The position numbers were made by a program, and so were the translations under genes. A stretch of 43,014 bases of DNA, from positions 1 through 43,014 of the forward strand of contig CAMBRJ010000001.1 of the NCBI GenBank assembly GCA_945870175.1, written 5' to 3'. Below, piece by piece: positions 34,380-42,313 of the stretch (position 1 is its first letter; each line of letters starts with the position of its first letter). This stretch comes from Gemmatimonas phototrophica. Lineage in GTDB: Bacteria > Gemmatimonadota > Gemmatimonadetes > Gemmatimonadales > Gemmatimonadaceae. The notes under the pieces are model-generated. The model searched no databases, was not told where the DNA came from, and saw only the letters and a list, made by a program, of their open reading frames with translations.

Positions 34380-35174
34380 TTACGCGCCTTCGCCCGACGT
34401 TGATGCGGCAGCCGTACGATCGATGAGTTCGCGGGCGACGGCCATGTAGGCCTGAGCGCCGACGGACGACACGTCATATACCACGATCGGCTTGCCGAAG
34501 CTCGGGGCTTCCGCGAGTCGGATGTTTCTCGGGATGACGGTCGTGAAGACCGTGTCGCCGAAATGGGCTCTGGCGTCGGCGGCGACTTGTCTTGAGAGAT
34601 TCAAGCGGGCGTCGTACATGGTGAGCAGGACGCTGTCGACTTCGAGCGCGGGGTTGAGTGATTCCTGGACGCGCTGCACCGTCCCGAGCAGCTGCGAGAG
34701 TCCCTCGAGGGCGTAGTACTCGCACTGAAGCGGAATCAGGATCGCATCGGCCGCGGTGAGCATGTTCAGCGTGATCAGGCCGAGTGAGGGCGGGCAATCG
34801 ATCAGGATGAAGTCGTAGCGATCGCGGATCGGGGCGAGTGCGTCTCGCATACGCGTGCCGCGGTTTTCGGCATCGACGAGTTCGACCTCGGCGCCTGAGA
34901 GCTCAGGCGTGGTGGGGAGGACGTCGAGATGGCGGAACTGGACGTTGCGGATGAGGGCCTGATCGACGGATGCACCGCCGATGAGGACGTCGTAGCAGTC
35001 CACGGTGAAGTCATCGCGGGAGATCCCGCAGCCGCTGGTGGCGTTGCCTTGGGGGTCGGCATCGATGAGCAGCGTGCGCTGCTCTGCGACGGCGAGCGAG
35101 GCAGCGAGGTTCACAGCGGTGGTGGTCTTACCGACTCCACCTTTCTGGTTGGCGATAGCGAGGATGCGTGCCAA
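34380..35174 (-). CDS. parA: Chromosome partitioning ATPase ParA (Soj type)
   Basis: ParA-type ATPase that drives segregation of the origin region with ParB and parS. The 264-residue product begins LARILAIANQKGGVGKTTTA with the deviant Walker A, has DFILIDCPPSLGLITLNML (Walker B) and ends in a standard C-terminal helix. TTG at 35174 gives the family-like start (ARILAIANQKGG); a GTG at 35222 would add a Pro/Arg-rich leader that is not family-like. Two parS-like sites lie upstream (35322-35391), within the intergenic region to the SIMPL-domain gene. Transcription continues into parB. Confidence 0.95.
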   Translation of the reverse strand: MARILAIANQKGGVGKTTTAVNLAASLAVAEQRTLLIDADPQGNATSGCGISRDDFTVDCYDVLIGGASVDQALIRNVQFRHLDVLPTTPELSGAEVELVDAENRGTRMRDALAPIRDRYDFILIDCPPSLGLITLNMLTAADAILIPLQCEYYALEGLSQLLGTVQRVQESLNPALEVDSVLLTMYDARLNLSRQVAADARAHFGDTVFTTVIPRNIRLAEAPSFGKPIVVYDVSSVGAQAYMAVARELIDRTAAASTSGEGA

Positions 35175-35321
35175 GAGTCGTCTGCGAGGGGGGTGCGCGG
35201 GGAGCGGAAGTATAGGCCCCACTTCGGTCGGGGACTATCGTGTGAGCAGACCAATCCGGTGGTTTGTGGCAGGAATTCAGCGCTTTTGACGCATTGGGTC
35301 CGATTCGACCTGCTGGCGCGC

Positions 35322-35337
35322 TGTTTCACGTGAAACC
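35322..35337. promoter_or_regulatory. parS site (TGTTTCACGTGAAACC)
   Basis: Matches the bacterial parS consensus TGTTTCACGTGAAACA at 15 of 16 positions. It lies about 150 bases upstream of the parA start and should be the main ParB nucleation site near the origin. Confidence 0.93.
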
Positions 35338-35375
35338 CATCGCCGTACCAGGGACCCACCGGGGCGATATCTCGT

Positions 35376-35391
35376 CGTTTCACGTGGAACG
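35376..35391. promoter_or_regulatory. Second parS-like site (CGTTTCACGTGGAACG)
   Basis: Keeps the core GTTTCACGTG and the inverted GAAC arm with three mismatches to the 16-base consensus, all at tolerated positions (the GTGGAAC variant is common in other bacteria). Its centre is 54 bases from that of the first site. Confidence 0.75.
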
Positions 35392-35404
35392 ACTACCAAG
35401 AAAA

Positions 35405-35433
35405 GGGGGAGGCCTGACAATCAGGCCTCCCCC
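35405..35433 (-). terminator. Intrinsic terminator of the SIMPL-domain gene
   Basis: GGGGGAGGCCTGA (35405-35417) and TCAGGCCTCCCCC (35421-35433) form a perfect 13-base-pair stem with a 3-base loop. Downstream of the stem on the minus strand are TTTT (35404-35401), fitting an intrinsic terminator for the gene ending at 35459, which also shields parA from readthrough. Confidence 0.9.
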
Positions 35434-35458
35434 TCTCGCGTTCAACCGACCGTGCGGG

Positions 35459-36217
35459 CTACTTCGTGAACCGCCAGCGTGTCGTCACGCTCACCGCAAC
35501 GGTTGCCATTCCTTCGTTGACCGGCGTCGGCGTCGACGCATCGGCCATCTCCATCTTCGCCATGGCCATCATGGCCCGCGGCTGCGGCCGTTCGTACTCG
35601 TTGATGTTGAGCTCAAGTAGTTCGGCGATCTGTCCGCCGGCTGCCCTCGCCGCGACTTCTGCCTGACGGCGGGCGCTCTCCACCGCCATCGTGAGGGCGG
35701 TTTCCTGCGCCTTCGCCCGGTCCTTCACCAGGAAGTCGAGCCCGGCCACCCGATTGCCGCCATTCGTGAGCGCGGCGTCGATGATCGGTCCCGCCTGCTC
35801 GATCTTGTCGGTCACCACCTGCACGATGTTGCTGACCTGATATCCGTCGATCACGACGCGTTGTGTCTTCGCATCGTATCGCTGGATCGGCATGACGCTG
35901 TAGTTCAGCGTCTGCACCTGCGACGCGGGAATGCCCAGGGCGCGGATGGCGGCCAGGATCACCGTCTGCTTCCGGTTGTTTTCCTGCGAGGCCAGCGCGG
36001 CGGTCTTGGCCTGCGTCTCCATGCCGACCTGTACCTGCGCGCGATCCGGCGCCACCTGCACTTCTCCGCGCCCACCCACCACGATCTGCGGCGGCGGCTG
36101 TGGCATCGACATCTGGGCCGCGGCTGGCGTGGCGAGCACGGCGGCGGCGAGGGCGCCGAGCACGAATGCGGCGGCAGTTAGTGGGCGAACCGCCCGGTTA
36201 GACCGGTGCATGATCAT
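35459..36217 (-). CDS. Secreted SIMPL-domain (DUF541) protein
   Basis: A 252-residue exported protein. The signal (MHRSNRAVRPLTAAAFVLGA then LAAAVLATPAAAQ) ends near AQM. The mature part has the SIMPL/DUF541 pattern: IVVGGRGEVQVAPDRAQVQV, GIPASQVQTLNYSVMPIQRY, YQVSNIVQVVTDKIEQAGPI and the C-terminal VAVSVTTRWRFTK. Family members occur in periplasmic or outer membrane contexts and their function is not well defined. The start is placed at ATG 36217, 7 bases after GAGGAG (within the upstream in-frame ATG at 36232). A 573-base gap without genes lies upstream; a strong terminator follows the gene. Confidence 0.88.
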   Translation of the reverse strand: MIMHRSNRAVRPLTAAAFVLGALAAAVLATPAAAQMSMPQPPPQIVVGGRGEVQVAPDRAQVQVGMETQAKTAALASQENNRKQTVILAAIRALGIPASQVQTLNYSVMPIQRYDAKTQRVVIDGYQVSNIVQVVTDKIEQAGPIIDAALTNGGNRVAGLDFLVKDRAKAQETALTMAVESARRQAEVAARAAGGQIAELLELNINEYERPQPRAMMAMAKMEMADASTPTPVNEGMATVAVSVTTRWRFTK

Positions 36218-36790
36218 GGCGAATCTCCTCATCTATAAAGAAGGCGTGTGGTGGCGATTGGCTTATACCCCGTACCGCCATTTTCGGTCAAATCCGGCAC
36301 CGTTTGATGGCGAACCGTACGATAAATGCTGTGAAACGTGATGGATTAGAATATCACTATAACGTCATCATCATGCCATTATAAAGCCAAATATCGATAT
36401 CGTGCGGGATTCCCAGTTTTGCGCTGATATACCGAGTTGGGGCAGACTGACGACTCTTTTCGGAGACGAACAGATCCGGCAAAGCTGCACACGTTCTGAG
36501 CAGTTCTTCGCGCCCTTCGCGGACTTCGCGTCCTTCGCGTCAAACAGCGGTGCTTTCGGCCTGCTCGGTGCCATCGGACAGCGAGCTGGTTCACGCGAAG
36601 GACGCGAAGGACGCGAAGACCGCGAAGAACGGCAAAAGAAAGACTTTGGATGAATTTCGTGCGGGCAGAGGGTGTTGCGTCAACACCAAGGGGTGTGGTG
36701 GCTGTTCTTCGCGGCCCTTCGCGCCCTTCGCGCGAACCGCGGTACTCGCCGACCACTCGACGCCGTCCGTCGGCACCCCGCACGCACACC
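36218..36790. other. Intergenic region between SIMPL gene and mnmG: AT-rich block plus repeats
   Basis: No convincing gene. Bases about 36320-36425 are much more AT-rich than the rest of the window, with ATATCGATATCG at 36392-36403. The minus strand of that part reads, without a stop from about 36500 to a TAG at 36357, ELLRTCAALPDLFVSEKSRQ, SAPTRYISAKLGIPHDID, IWLYNGMMMTL; this could be a decayed or foreign gene end, but I cannot name it. Bases 36503-36732 hold the CTTCGCG element described separately. Confidence 0.5.
36503..36732. repeat. Palindromic CTTCGCG nonamer repeat element
   Basis: CTTCGCG occurs at 36506, 36515, 36524 and 36533 (period 9); its inverse CGCGAAG occurs at 36594, 36603, 36612 and 36621 (period 9); a third set in the first orientation lies at 36707, 36717 and 36726. 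The first two sets form 38-base inverted arms (36503-36540 against 36593-36630) with 34 of 38 positions matching, around a 52-base loop. Open frames through the element encode AKDAK- or GREGRE-type repeats and are not genes. The pattern suggests a dispersed structured repeat. Confidence 0.9.
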
Positions 36791-38776
36791 TTACTCGCCG
36801 ATCGGCGTCCGGCGGATCTCCATGAGCAGATTCTGCAGATCCGCCGGGCTGATGCCTGGGATCTGACCCGCCTGGGCCAGCGTGGCCGGGCGGATGCGCG
36901 TGAGCTTCTGGCGCGCCTCGATCGAGATCGTCAGCATCGCCTCGTAGTTCAGCGACGCGTGCAGCGACACCGTTCCCTGCGCCTTGAGCCGGTTGGCGCG
37001 ATTCCGTTCCTTGTCGAAGTAGCGCTCGTACTTGATCTCGAGCTCCGCGCCGACCACCGCGTCCATCGGCAGATCGTCACCTACCCCCGCCGCCGCGAAA
37101 AGCACCGGCAGCGACACATGCTGCCGGCGCGTGAGCTCGATCGCGCGCACCGCGTGCAGCAATGGCGCCGAACCGACCGCCAGCAACAACGGGTCGGCCA
37201 CCGCGGGCGTCATGCTCGTGCGCTCCGCCAGCGCATACGCCTCACGTACCGCGCCCAATCGTATGCCCATTTGGGCCTGTTCATCCGGCGCGAGCAGCCC
37301 CAACCCATCGGCGATCTCGCCGAGTCGCGCAAGCGCGTTGTCTTGCCGCACGGTGAGTCGGAATTCGCTGCGGGACGTGAACAGCCGATACGGCTCGTCG
37401 ACACCGCGCGTGACCAAGTCGTCGATGAGCACACCGATGTAGCTCGTTTCACGACCGAGGATCACCGGCTCGCGTTCCTGCACCCACCGGGCGGCGTTGA
37501 GGCCGGCGATCACGCCCTGACCAGCGGCTTCCTCGTAGCCCGTCGTGCCGTTCACCTGACCAGCGAAATACAGACCGTGCACCGCGCGTGACGCGAGCGT
37601 CGACGAGAGCTGCGTGGGCGGATAGTAGTCGTACTCGATCGCGTAGCCGGCGCGCGTCATGCGCACGTCTTCGAGTCCGCGCACACTGCGCAGGATCGCC
37701 AGTTGCACCGGCGCCGGCAGCGACGTCGACAACCCGTTCACGTACAACTCGCTCGTGTCGTGTCCTTCCGGCTCGAGAAAGAGCTGATGCTGCGCCTTGT
37801 CGGGAAACTTCACCACCTTGTCTTCGACACTCGGGCAATAGCGCGGACCACGCGACGCAATCGCACCGCCATACATCGCCGACTCGGCAAGATGATCGGC
37901 GATGATCGACGTACCCGCTTCGTCGAGCATCGTGAGCCAGCAGGGCATCTGCGCCGGATGACGCGTGCGCAACGCGCCGTCTACGACGTGCGCACGAGGC
38001 GTGCTCCAGAAGTGCGACCACGAATAGTCGAACTGCTCGATCTCGCTGTGTTGCAATTCGAGATCGTCGGTGCGCACACTGCGTCCATCAATGCGCGGCG
38101 GCGTGCCCGTCTTGAAGCGTTCCGTGGTGAGGCCGAGTGCATCCAGTTGCTCGCCGAGCAGGACCGACGACGCTTCGCCGGCGCGACCGCCGCTGATCTG
38201 CGTGCCGGTGCCGATGTGCATCTTGCCGCGTCCGAACGTGCCGGTGGTGAGCACGACCGATCGCGCGCCGAAGCGACGGCCTTCGATCGTCTCCACGCCG
38301 GACACGCGCTCGCCGCTCGCGTCAAACAGCAGTCGCGCCACCATGCCCTGGATGGTGACGAGGGCGGGCTGCGCTTCGAGCAGCTGTCGTACCGCGCGGC
38401 GATAGAGACCGCGATCGCACTGGGCGCGTGGTGCCCACACCGCCGGGCCTTTGCCGCGATTGAGCATGCGGAACTGCACCGACGCCAGGTCGGTGGCGCG
38501 TGCCATGATGCCGCCCAGCGCATCGACCTCGCGCACCACGGTGCCTTTGGCGATGCCGCCGATGGCCGGGTTGCACGACAGCTGCCCGATCTGTTCGAGC
38601 GCGCCGGTGATGAGCGCCACCGAGGCGCCCGACCGCGCGGCCGCCACCGCGGCTTCGGTGCCCGCGTGTCCGGCGCCGATCACGACCACGTCGAACGACG
38701 CCTCGACCGTGGCGCTGACGGCGGAGTGGAGACGGGCGGAATGCGCGGGCGCGGGCGTGAACGGGGACACGGTCAT
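36791..38776 (-). CDS. mnmG: tRNA uridine-5-carboxymethylaminomethyl modification enzyme MnmG (GidA)
   Basis: MnmG is the FAD-dependent partner of MnmE in U34 modification. The 661-residue product has the FAD-binding start VVVIGAGHAGTEAAVAAARS near residue 33, the MnmG motifs LSCNPAIGGIAKGTVVREVD and RMLNRGKGPAVWAPRAQCDR, and GTFGRGKMHIGTGTQISGGR, then DYYPPTQLSSTLASRAVHGL and GQVNGTTGYEEAAGQGVIAG; the C-terminal helical domain ends in ISPADLQNLLMEIRRTPIGE. ATG 38776 is preferred over a TTG nine bases upstream. Its partner mnmE is 38 kb away. rsmG, which often follows mnmG before parA, is absent. Confidence 0.97.
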   Translation of the reverse strand: MTVSPFTPAPAHSARLHSAVSATVEASFDVVVIGAGHAGTEAAVAAARSGASVALITGALEQIGQLSCNPAIGGIAKGTVVREVDALGGIMARATDLASVQFRMLNRGKGPAVWAPRAQCDRGLYRRAVRQLLEAQPALVTIQGMVARLLFDASGERVSGVETIEGRRFGARSVVLTTGTFGRGKMHIGTGTQISGGRAGEASSVLLGEQLDALGLTTERFKTGTPPRIDGRSVRTDDLELQHSEIEQFDYSWSHFWSTPRAHVVDGALRTRHPAQMPCWLTMLDEAGTSIIADHLAESAMYGGAIASRGPRYCPSVEDKVVKFPDKAQHQLFLEPEGHDTSELYVNGLSTSLPAPVQLAILRSVRGLEDVRMTRAGYAIEYDYYPPTQLSSTLASRAVHGLYFAGQVNGTTGYEEAAGQGVIAGLNAARWVQEREPVILGRETSYIGVLIDDLVTRGVDEPYRLFTSRSEFRLTVRQDNALARLGEIADGLGLLAPDEQAQMGIRLGAVREAYALAERTSMTPAVADPLLLAVGSAPLLHAVRAIELTRRQHVSLPVLFAAAGVGDDLPMDAVVGAELEIKYERYFDKERNRANRLKAQGTVSLHASLNYEAMLTISIEARQKLTRIRPATLAQAGQIPGISPADLQNLLMEIRRTPIGE

Positions 38777-38904
38777 GTTGCTCAAGCTAGAGGCCGTGGC
38801 AAGGCACTTCCGACGCGGGTGCCGACGTCGGTTCCCTCGCGGTGGGTCCCGCTGCTATATCCCTGACAGGTTGCCCGATCCTCCCCTGCCGACCACCACC
38901 GCCG

Positions 38905-39195
38905 ATGCCGCTGATTCTTCCGAACACCGCGCCGACCCTGCTCATCCGGAAGTCGGCATTCGAGCGCGTCGAGATGACCCGGGCGCAGGTCGATGAAGCA
39001 CTGGGGCTCACGCCCGATGAATTCCGAATCGAGGGGGCGCTGATCGCCATCGGTCCGCTGGTCGGCGAGGACACCCTCAGCGATTTGATCGAGCGCCTCG
39101 AGCGCGCCGGACTCGTGTACTACGACGACTTCTTCGAGTTGAGCGGAAACTGGCCCGAGTGGCTCCGGCTCTTCGCCATGGACGCTTCCGTCTGA
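38905..39195 (+). CDS. Small conserved-type hypothetical protein
   Basis: A 96-residue soluble protein without signal peptide. After MPLILPNTAPTLLIRKSAFE it is helix-rich and acidic (for example RAQVDEALGLTPDEFRIEGA, then GPLVGEDTLSDLIERLERAG and LVYYDDFFELSGNWPEWLRL). I do not recognise a family. The start ATG 38905 follows codons that are not protein-like. Its last 76 bases overlap the convergent zinc-ribbon gene. It begins 128 bases upstream from mnmG's start, divergently. Confidence 0.7.
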   Translation: MPLILPNTAPTLLIRKSAFERVEMTRAQVDEALGLTPDEFRIEGALIAIGPLVGEDTLSDLIERLERAGLVYYDDFFELSGNWPEWLRLFAMDASV

Positions 39196-39482
39196 TTCAC
39201 GAATCTCCGGTGTCGTTCGGCCGATAGCCAGACGTCGCTGCGCCGGAGCACGCCTTCCCAGCCACAGCCGATGCACCAGCTGCGGCGGAAGCGCTCACCC
39301 AGCACACGCCACCAGCCGACGCGCTCCACGGCGAGCGTCTCGCTGTCGCACAGCGGGCAGACGTCCCCGTCGGGGATCATCATCACGAACGCCTTCGTCA
39401 CGAGCCAGAAGATGGCCACCCGCATCGACAGGAAGACGGCGATGAAGATGGCCGCGTCGGTCCAGCTCCAGCGTCCGGGCAT
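39120..39482 (-). CDS. Small membrane-anchored zinc-ribbon protein
   Basis: A 120-residue protein with one membrane segment near the N-terminus (AAIFIAVFLSMRVAIFWLVT), then a CPLCDSE ... WCIGCGWEG pair of CxxC motifs (about residues 42 and 70) expected to bind zinc, and a charged C-terminus. I know no function. ATG 39482 overlaps the stop of the upstream hydrolase as TGATG, so it is cotranslated with that gene. Its 3' end overlaps the small gene on the other strand by 76 bases. Confidence 0.7.
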   Translation of the reverse strand: MPGRWSWTDAAIFIAVFLSMRVAIFWLVTKAFVMMIPDGDVCPLCDSETLAVERVGWWRVLGERFRRSWCIGCGWEGVLRRSDVWLSAERHRRFVNQTEASMAKSRSHSGQFPLNSKKSS

Positions 39483-40495
39483 CAGACCACCACGGTGCGG
39501 AGGAACCGCTGCATCCGCGCGGCGAGAAACTCGGCGGCCCGCCACTCGCCGTAGTACCACGGATTCCACGGGCGTCGGCCGGCGGTGAAGCCCACGTGTC
39601 CGCCGCGCGCGGGGAATTCCACTTCCACCCGATCGTTCTCGCGCACCGCGCGTCGCACTTCGTCCAGCACATCGGGCGGCAGGAACGGGTCGTCGACCGC
39701 GTTTAGCAGGAGCGTCGGGAGCTGGATGCGCGCTAGGTAGGGCAGTGAGCTGGCGCGGGCGTAATAATCGGCCGCGTCGCGAAAACCGTGTAGCGGCGCC
39801 GTGAAGGCGTCGTCGAATTCCCAGAGCGTACGGGCGTTCTGGACACGGCGCAGCGGTGCGAGCTGCGGATGCCGGTCGATCTTGGCGAGTGCCTTCGGGA
39901 TCAGCGACTTGAGAAAGAACTTCTCATAGATCGCGCCGAACCCCCGGCCGATATGCCGGGAGGCCCGGGCTAGATCGAAGGGGACCGACATGGCCACCGC
40001 ACCCACGATCTGCTCGGGAAGCACGGCGCCGTACTCGCCCAGCAGCTTGCACAGGACGTTGCCACCCAGCGAGACGCCCATGAGGCCGAGGGGCGCGTCG
40101 GGGAATTGGCGGGATATCTGCTCGACGACCCAGAGCGGGTCGGTGGTCTCCCCGGAGTGGTAGCTGCGAGGGAGCCGGTTCGTCTCCGTGCCGCAGGTCC
40201 GGAACAGGAGCAGATCGGCCGCCCACCCGCGCTGGCCGGCCTCGCGGAACATCGCGCGGGCGTAATGGGAGTGCATGCCCCCCTCTAGCCCATGAAACAG
40301 CAGCAGGCGGGGAGCCGCCGCGCCCTCCGGGCTCTCCAGACGTGCGACCTCGAGAAAGTCGCCATCGGGGGTGTCCCAGCGTTCCAGGCGCATCGCCAGC
40401 GCGGGTTCGCGGCGGCCGAGCCGACCCCACAGCGTGGCGCTGTGCGGATCCGGAAGCCACCAAGCTGGCCGATAGGGGCGCGATGCGGCGTACAT
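39482..40495 (-). CDS. YheT-type alpha/beta hydrolase
   Basis: A 337-residue alpha/beta hydrolase of the YheT/ABHD group. Features: PHSATLWGRLGR near the N-terminus, an oxyanion region LLLFHGLEGGMHSHYARAMF, the nucleophile elbow GLMGVSLGGNVLCKLLGEYG (Ser within GVSLGG), acid residue in LLLNAVDDPFLPPDV and the catalytic His in GGHVGF. All three catalytic positions are present. The substrate is unknown. ATG 40495 is preferred; an upstream ATG at 40540 in frame lies nearer the divergent transporter gene. It is followed by the membrane zinc-ribbon gene with overlapping stop and start. Confidence 0.92.
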   Translation of the reverse strand: MYAASRPYRPAWWLPDPHSATLWGRLGRREPALAMRLERWDTPDGDFLEVARLESPEGAAAPRLLLFHGLEGGMHSHYARAMFREAGQRGWAADLLLFRTCGTETNRLPRSYHSGETTDPLWVVEQISRQFPDAPLGLMGVSLGGNVLCKLLGEYGAVLPEQIVGAVAMSVPFDLARASRHIGRGFGAIYEKFFLKSLIPKALAKIDRHPQLAPLRRVQNARTLWEFDDAFTAPLHGFRDAADYYARASSLPYLARIQLPTLLLNAVDDPFLPPDVLDEVRRAVRENDRVEVEFPARGGHVGFTAGRRPWNPWYYGEWRAAEFLAARMQRFLRTVVV

Positions 40496-40548
40496 GGAGA
40501 CAATATGTAGGGTGTTCGGCACGATTCGTTTCCCTGTCACCCCCCCAC

Positions 40549-41796
40549 GTGATCTCGCGCCTCCTCAGGAACCTGACTTTTCAGGTGCTCGTCGCGGTCT
40601 CGCTCGGCATTCTGCTGGGCGTCGTAGCCCCTGACACCGCCAAGTCGCTCAAGCCCCTCGGCGACACGTTCATCAATCTCGTGAAGATGGTGATCACGCC
40701 GATCATCTTCCTCACCATCGTGCACGGCATCGCGAGTATGGCGGATCTGCGCAAGCTCGGACGTGTAGGCGGCAAGGCGCTGTTGTATTTCGAGTTGGTG
40801 TCCACGCTCGCGTTGGCCATCGGCCTCGTCATTGTGAACGTGACGAAGCCCGGTGCGGGCCTCGATATCTCGACGATGGTGATGGGCGACGTGAGCAAGT
40901 ATACGTCGGCGGGGGCACAGCAGAGCACGCTCGAGTTCATGCTCCATATCGTGCCCAGCAACGTTGTGGCCGCGTTTGCCAGCGGTGAGCTGCTGCCCGT
41001 GGTGTTCTTCTCCGTGCTCTTTGGTGTCGCTCTGACCGCGGTCGGAGATGCGGGGCGCGATATCGCCGATCTCCTCGTGCGCTTCCAGGCGGTGTTCTTC
41101 AAAATTGTCGCCATGGTCATGGTGCTCGCGCCGATCGGCGCGTTCGGCGCGATGGCCTACACGGTGGGCACGTTCGGACTGAAGACACTGGTGCCCCTCG
41201 CGCGTTTGATGCTCGATGTGTACCTCACAATGGCCGTGTTCGTGTTCGTGGTGCTTGGCCTGATCTGTCGAGCCTACGGCTTTCGCATCTGGAAATTCGT
41301 GCGCTTTATCAAGGATGAAATTCTGCTGGTGCTCGGGACGTCCAGCTCGGAAGCGGCGCTGCCGCGCATGCTGCAGAAGCTGGAGCAGTACGGGTGTGCG
41401 AAGCCGGTCGTGGGCCTCGTGATTCCCACCGGCTATTCGTTCAACCTCGACGGCACGAGCATCTATCTGTCGATGGCCACGATCTTCATCGCGCAGGTCT
41501 ACAAGGTCGATCTGAGCATTTCACAACAGCTCGGGCTGCTCGGCATTCTCATGCTCACCAGCAAGGGAGCGGCCGGCGTCACGGGCTCCGGGTTTATCGT
41601 GCTGGCCAGTACGCTCGCGGCCACCCGCACGGTGCCGGTGGAAGGCGTCGCCCTGCTGCTTGGCGTGGACCGTTTCATGTCGGAAGCGCGGGCGATCACG
41701 AACCTCATTGGCAACGGCGTGGCCACGTTGGTGGTGTCGCGTAGTGAAGGGGCGTTCGACGACGCGAAGCGCGAAATCGCGGACGCCAATTTGTGA
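40549..41796 (+). CDS. Dicarboxylate/amino acid:cation symporter (DAACS family)
   Basis: A 415-residue secondary transporter of the glutamate/C4-dicarboxylate group (DctA/GltP). It has the hydrophobic N-terminal helices (VLVAVSLGILLGVVAP), the serine-rich reentrant loop LVLGTSSSEAALPRMLQKLE, the substrate-site segment VIPTGYSFNLDGTSIYLSMA, and KGAAGVTGSGFIVLASTLAA. These are the defining substrate and cation sites; proton- or sodium-coupled uptake of dicarboxylates or acidic amino acids is expected. The start is GTG at 40549 (ISRLLRNLTFQVLVAV); the frame extends to 40342 through sequence antisense to the hydrolase. The next gene starts 5 bases after its stop. Confidence 0.95.
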   Translation: MISRLLRNLTFQVLVAVSLGILLGVVAPDTAKSLKPLGDTFINLVKMVITPIIFLTIVHGIASMADLRKLGRVGGKALLYFELVSTLALAIGLVIVNVTKPGAGLDISTMVMGDVSKYTSAGAQQSTLEFMLHIVPSNVVAAFASGELLPVVFFSVLFGVALTAVGDAGRDIADLLVRFQAVFFKIVAMVMVLAPIGAFGAMAYTVGTFGLKTLVPLARLMLDVYLTMAVFVFVVLGLICRAYGFRIWKFVRFIKDEILLVLGTSSSEAALPRMLQKLEQYGCAKPVVGLVIPTGYSFNLDGTSIYLSMATIFIAQVYKVDLSISQQLGLLGILMLTSKGAAGVTGSGFIVLASTLAATRTVPVEGVALLLGVDRFMSEARAITNLIGNGVATLVVSRSEGAFDDAKREIADANL

Positions 41797-41801
41797 GCAC
41801 G

Positions 41802-42152
41802 ATGGACACCGTGGTCCAGGTTTTCGGCACGAAGAAAAGTGCTGACACCCGCAAGGCGCAGCGCTTCTTTCAGGAGCGTCGCATCAAGGTGCACTTCTGC
41901 GATCTGGCGGAGCGGCCGGCGTCGGTTGGTGAGTTGAAGCGGTTTACGCAGAAGTTCGGCGTCGACGCGATCATCGACCGCACGTCAAAGCGCTTTCTGG
42001 ACCTCGGGTTGCGCCAGGCGCTGTACGGCGAGGAGCGGTGGCTCAGCATTCTTGCCGATGAACCGATGATTTTGAAACAGCCGCTGATTCGCTTCCAGCA
42101 CAAAGTGTGTGTGGGCGTGGACGAGAAGCTGTGGAAGGAGTGGCTCGCGTAG
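41802..42152 (+). CDS. ArsC/Spx-fold protein lacking the usual active-site cysteine
   Basis: A 116-residue protein with the ArsC/Spx thioredoxin-like fold: VVQVFGTKKSADTRKAQRFF, then HFCDLAERPASVGELKRFTQ and ADEPMILKQPLIRFQHKVC. In ArsC and Spx a cysteine (CxTCRKA or similar) sits before the conserved RKA; here that site is SADTRKA, without cysteine, so reductase activity by the usual mechanism is unlikely. Cys residues elsewhere (HFCDL, KVCVG) remain. ATG 41802 is used; a GTG at 41793 overlaps the transporter stop. It is probably cotranscribed with the symporter gene. Function unknown. Confidence 0.85.
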   Translation: MDTVVQVFGTKKSADTRKAQRFFQERRIKVHFCDLAERPASVGELKRFTQKFGVDAIIDRTSKRFLDLGLRQALYGEERWLSILADEPMILKQPLIRFQHKVCVGVDEKLWKEWLA

Positions 42153-42259
42153 TCGGTGGTACTCTCCGACGCCAGAAGCGGACTGTATCATGGTGATTGG
42201 AAGGGATTCTCCTGACAGATGTAGGGGGTATACCCGATAACCCGTTGGGCTCCGTCGAT

Positions 42260-42297
42260 GAAGACTGGAGAAAATGGAGGTAAAGGAAGACTGGAGA
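42260..42297 (+). repeat. 12-base direct repeat upstream of the LuxR-type gene
   Basis: GAAGACTGGAGA occurs at 42260-42271 and 42286-42297, 26 bases apart, just before the ribosome site of the regulator gene at 42314. Both are followed by GGAG-containing purine-rich sequence. The copies may bind a regulator or form part of a dispersed repeat. The region 42153-42259 contains no other feature I can support. Confidence 0.75.
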
Positions 42298-42313
42298 TAA
42301 CGGAGATGAATGT

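Noticed and set aside
36379..36825. Open frames with AKDAK or GREGRE-type repeats over 36379-36825
   Set aside because: They are products of the CTTCGCG nonamer element read in frame, on either strand, and not real proteins.
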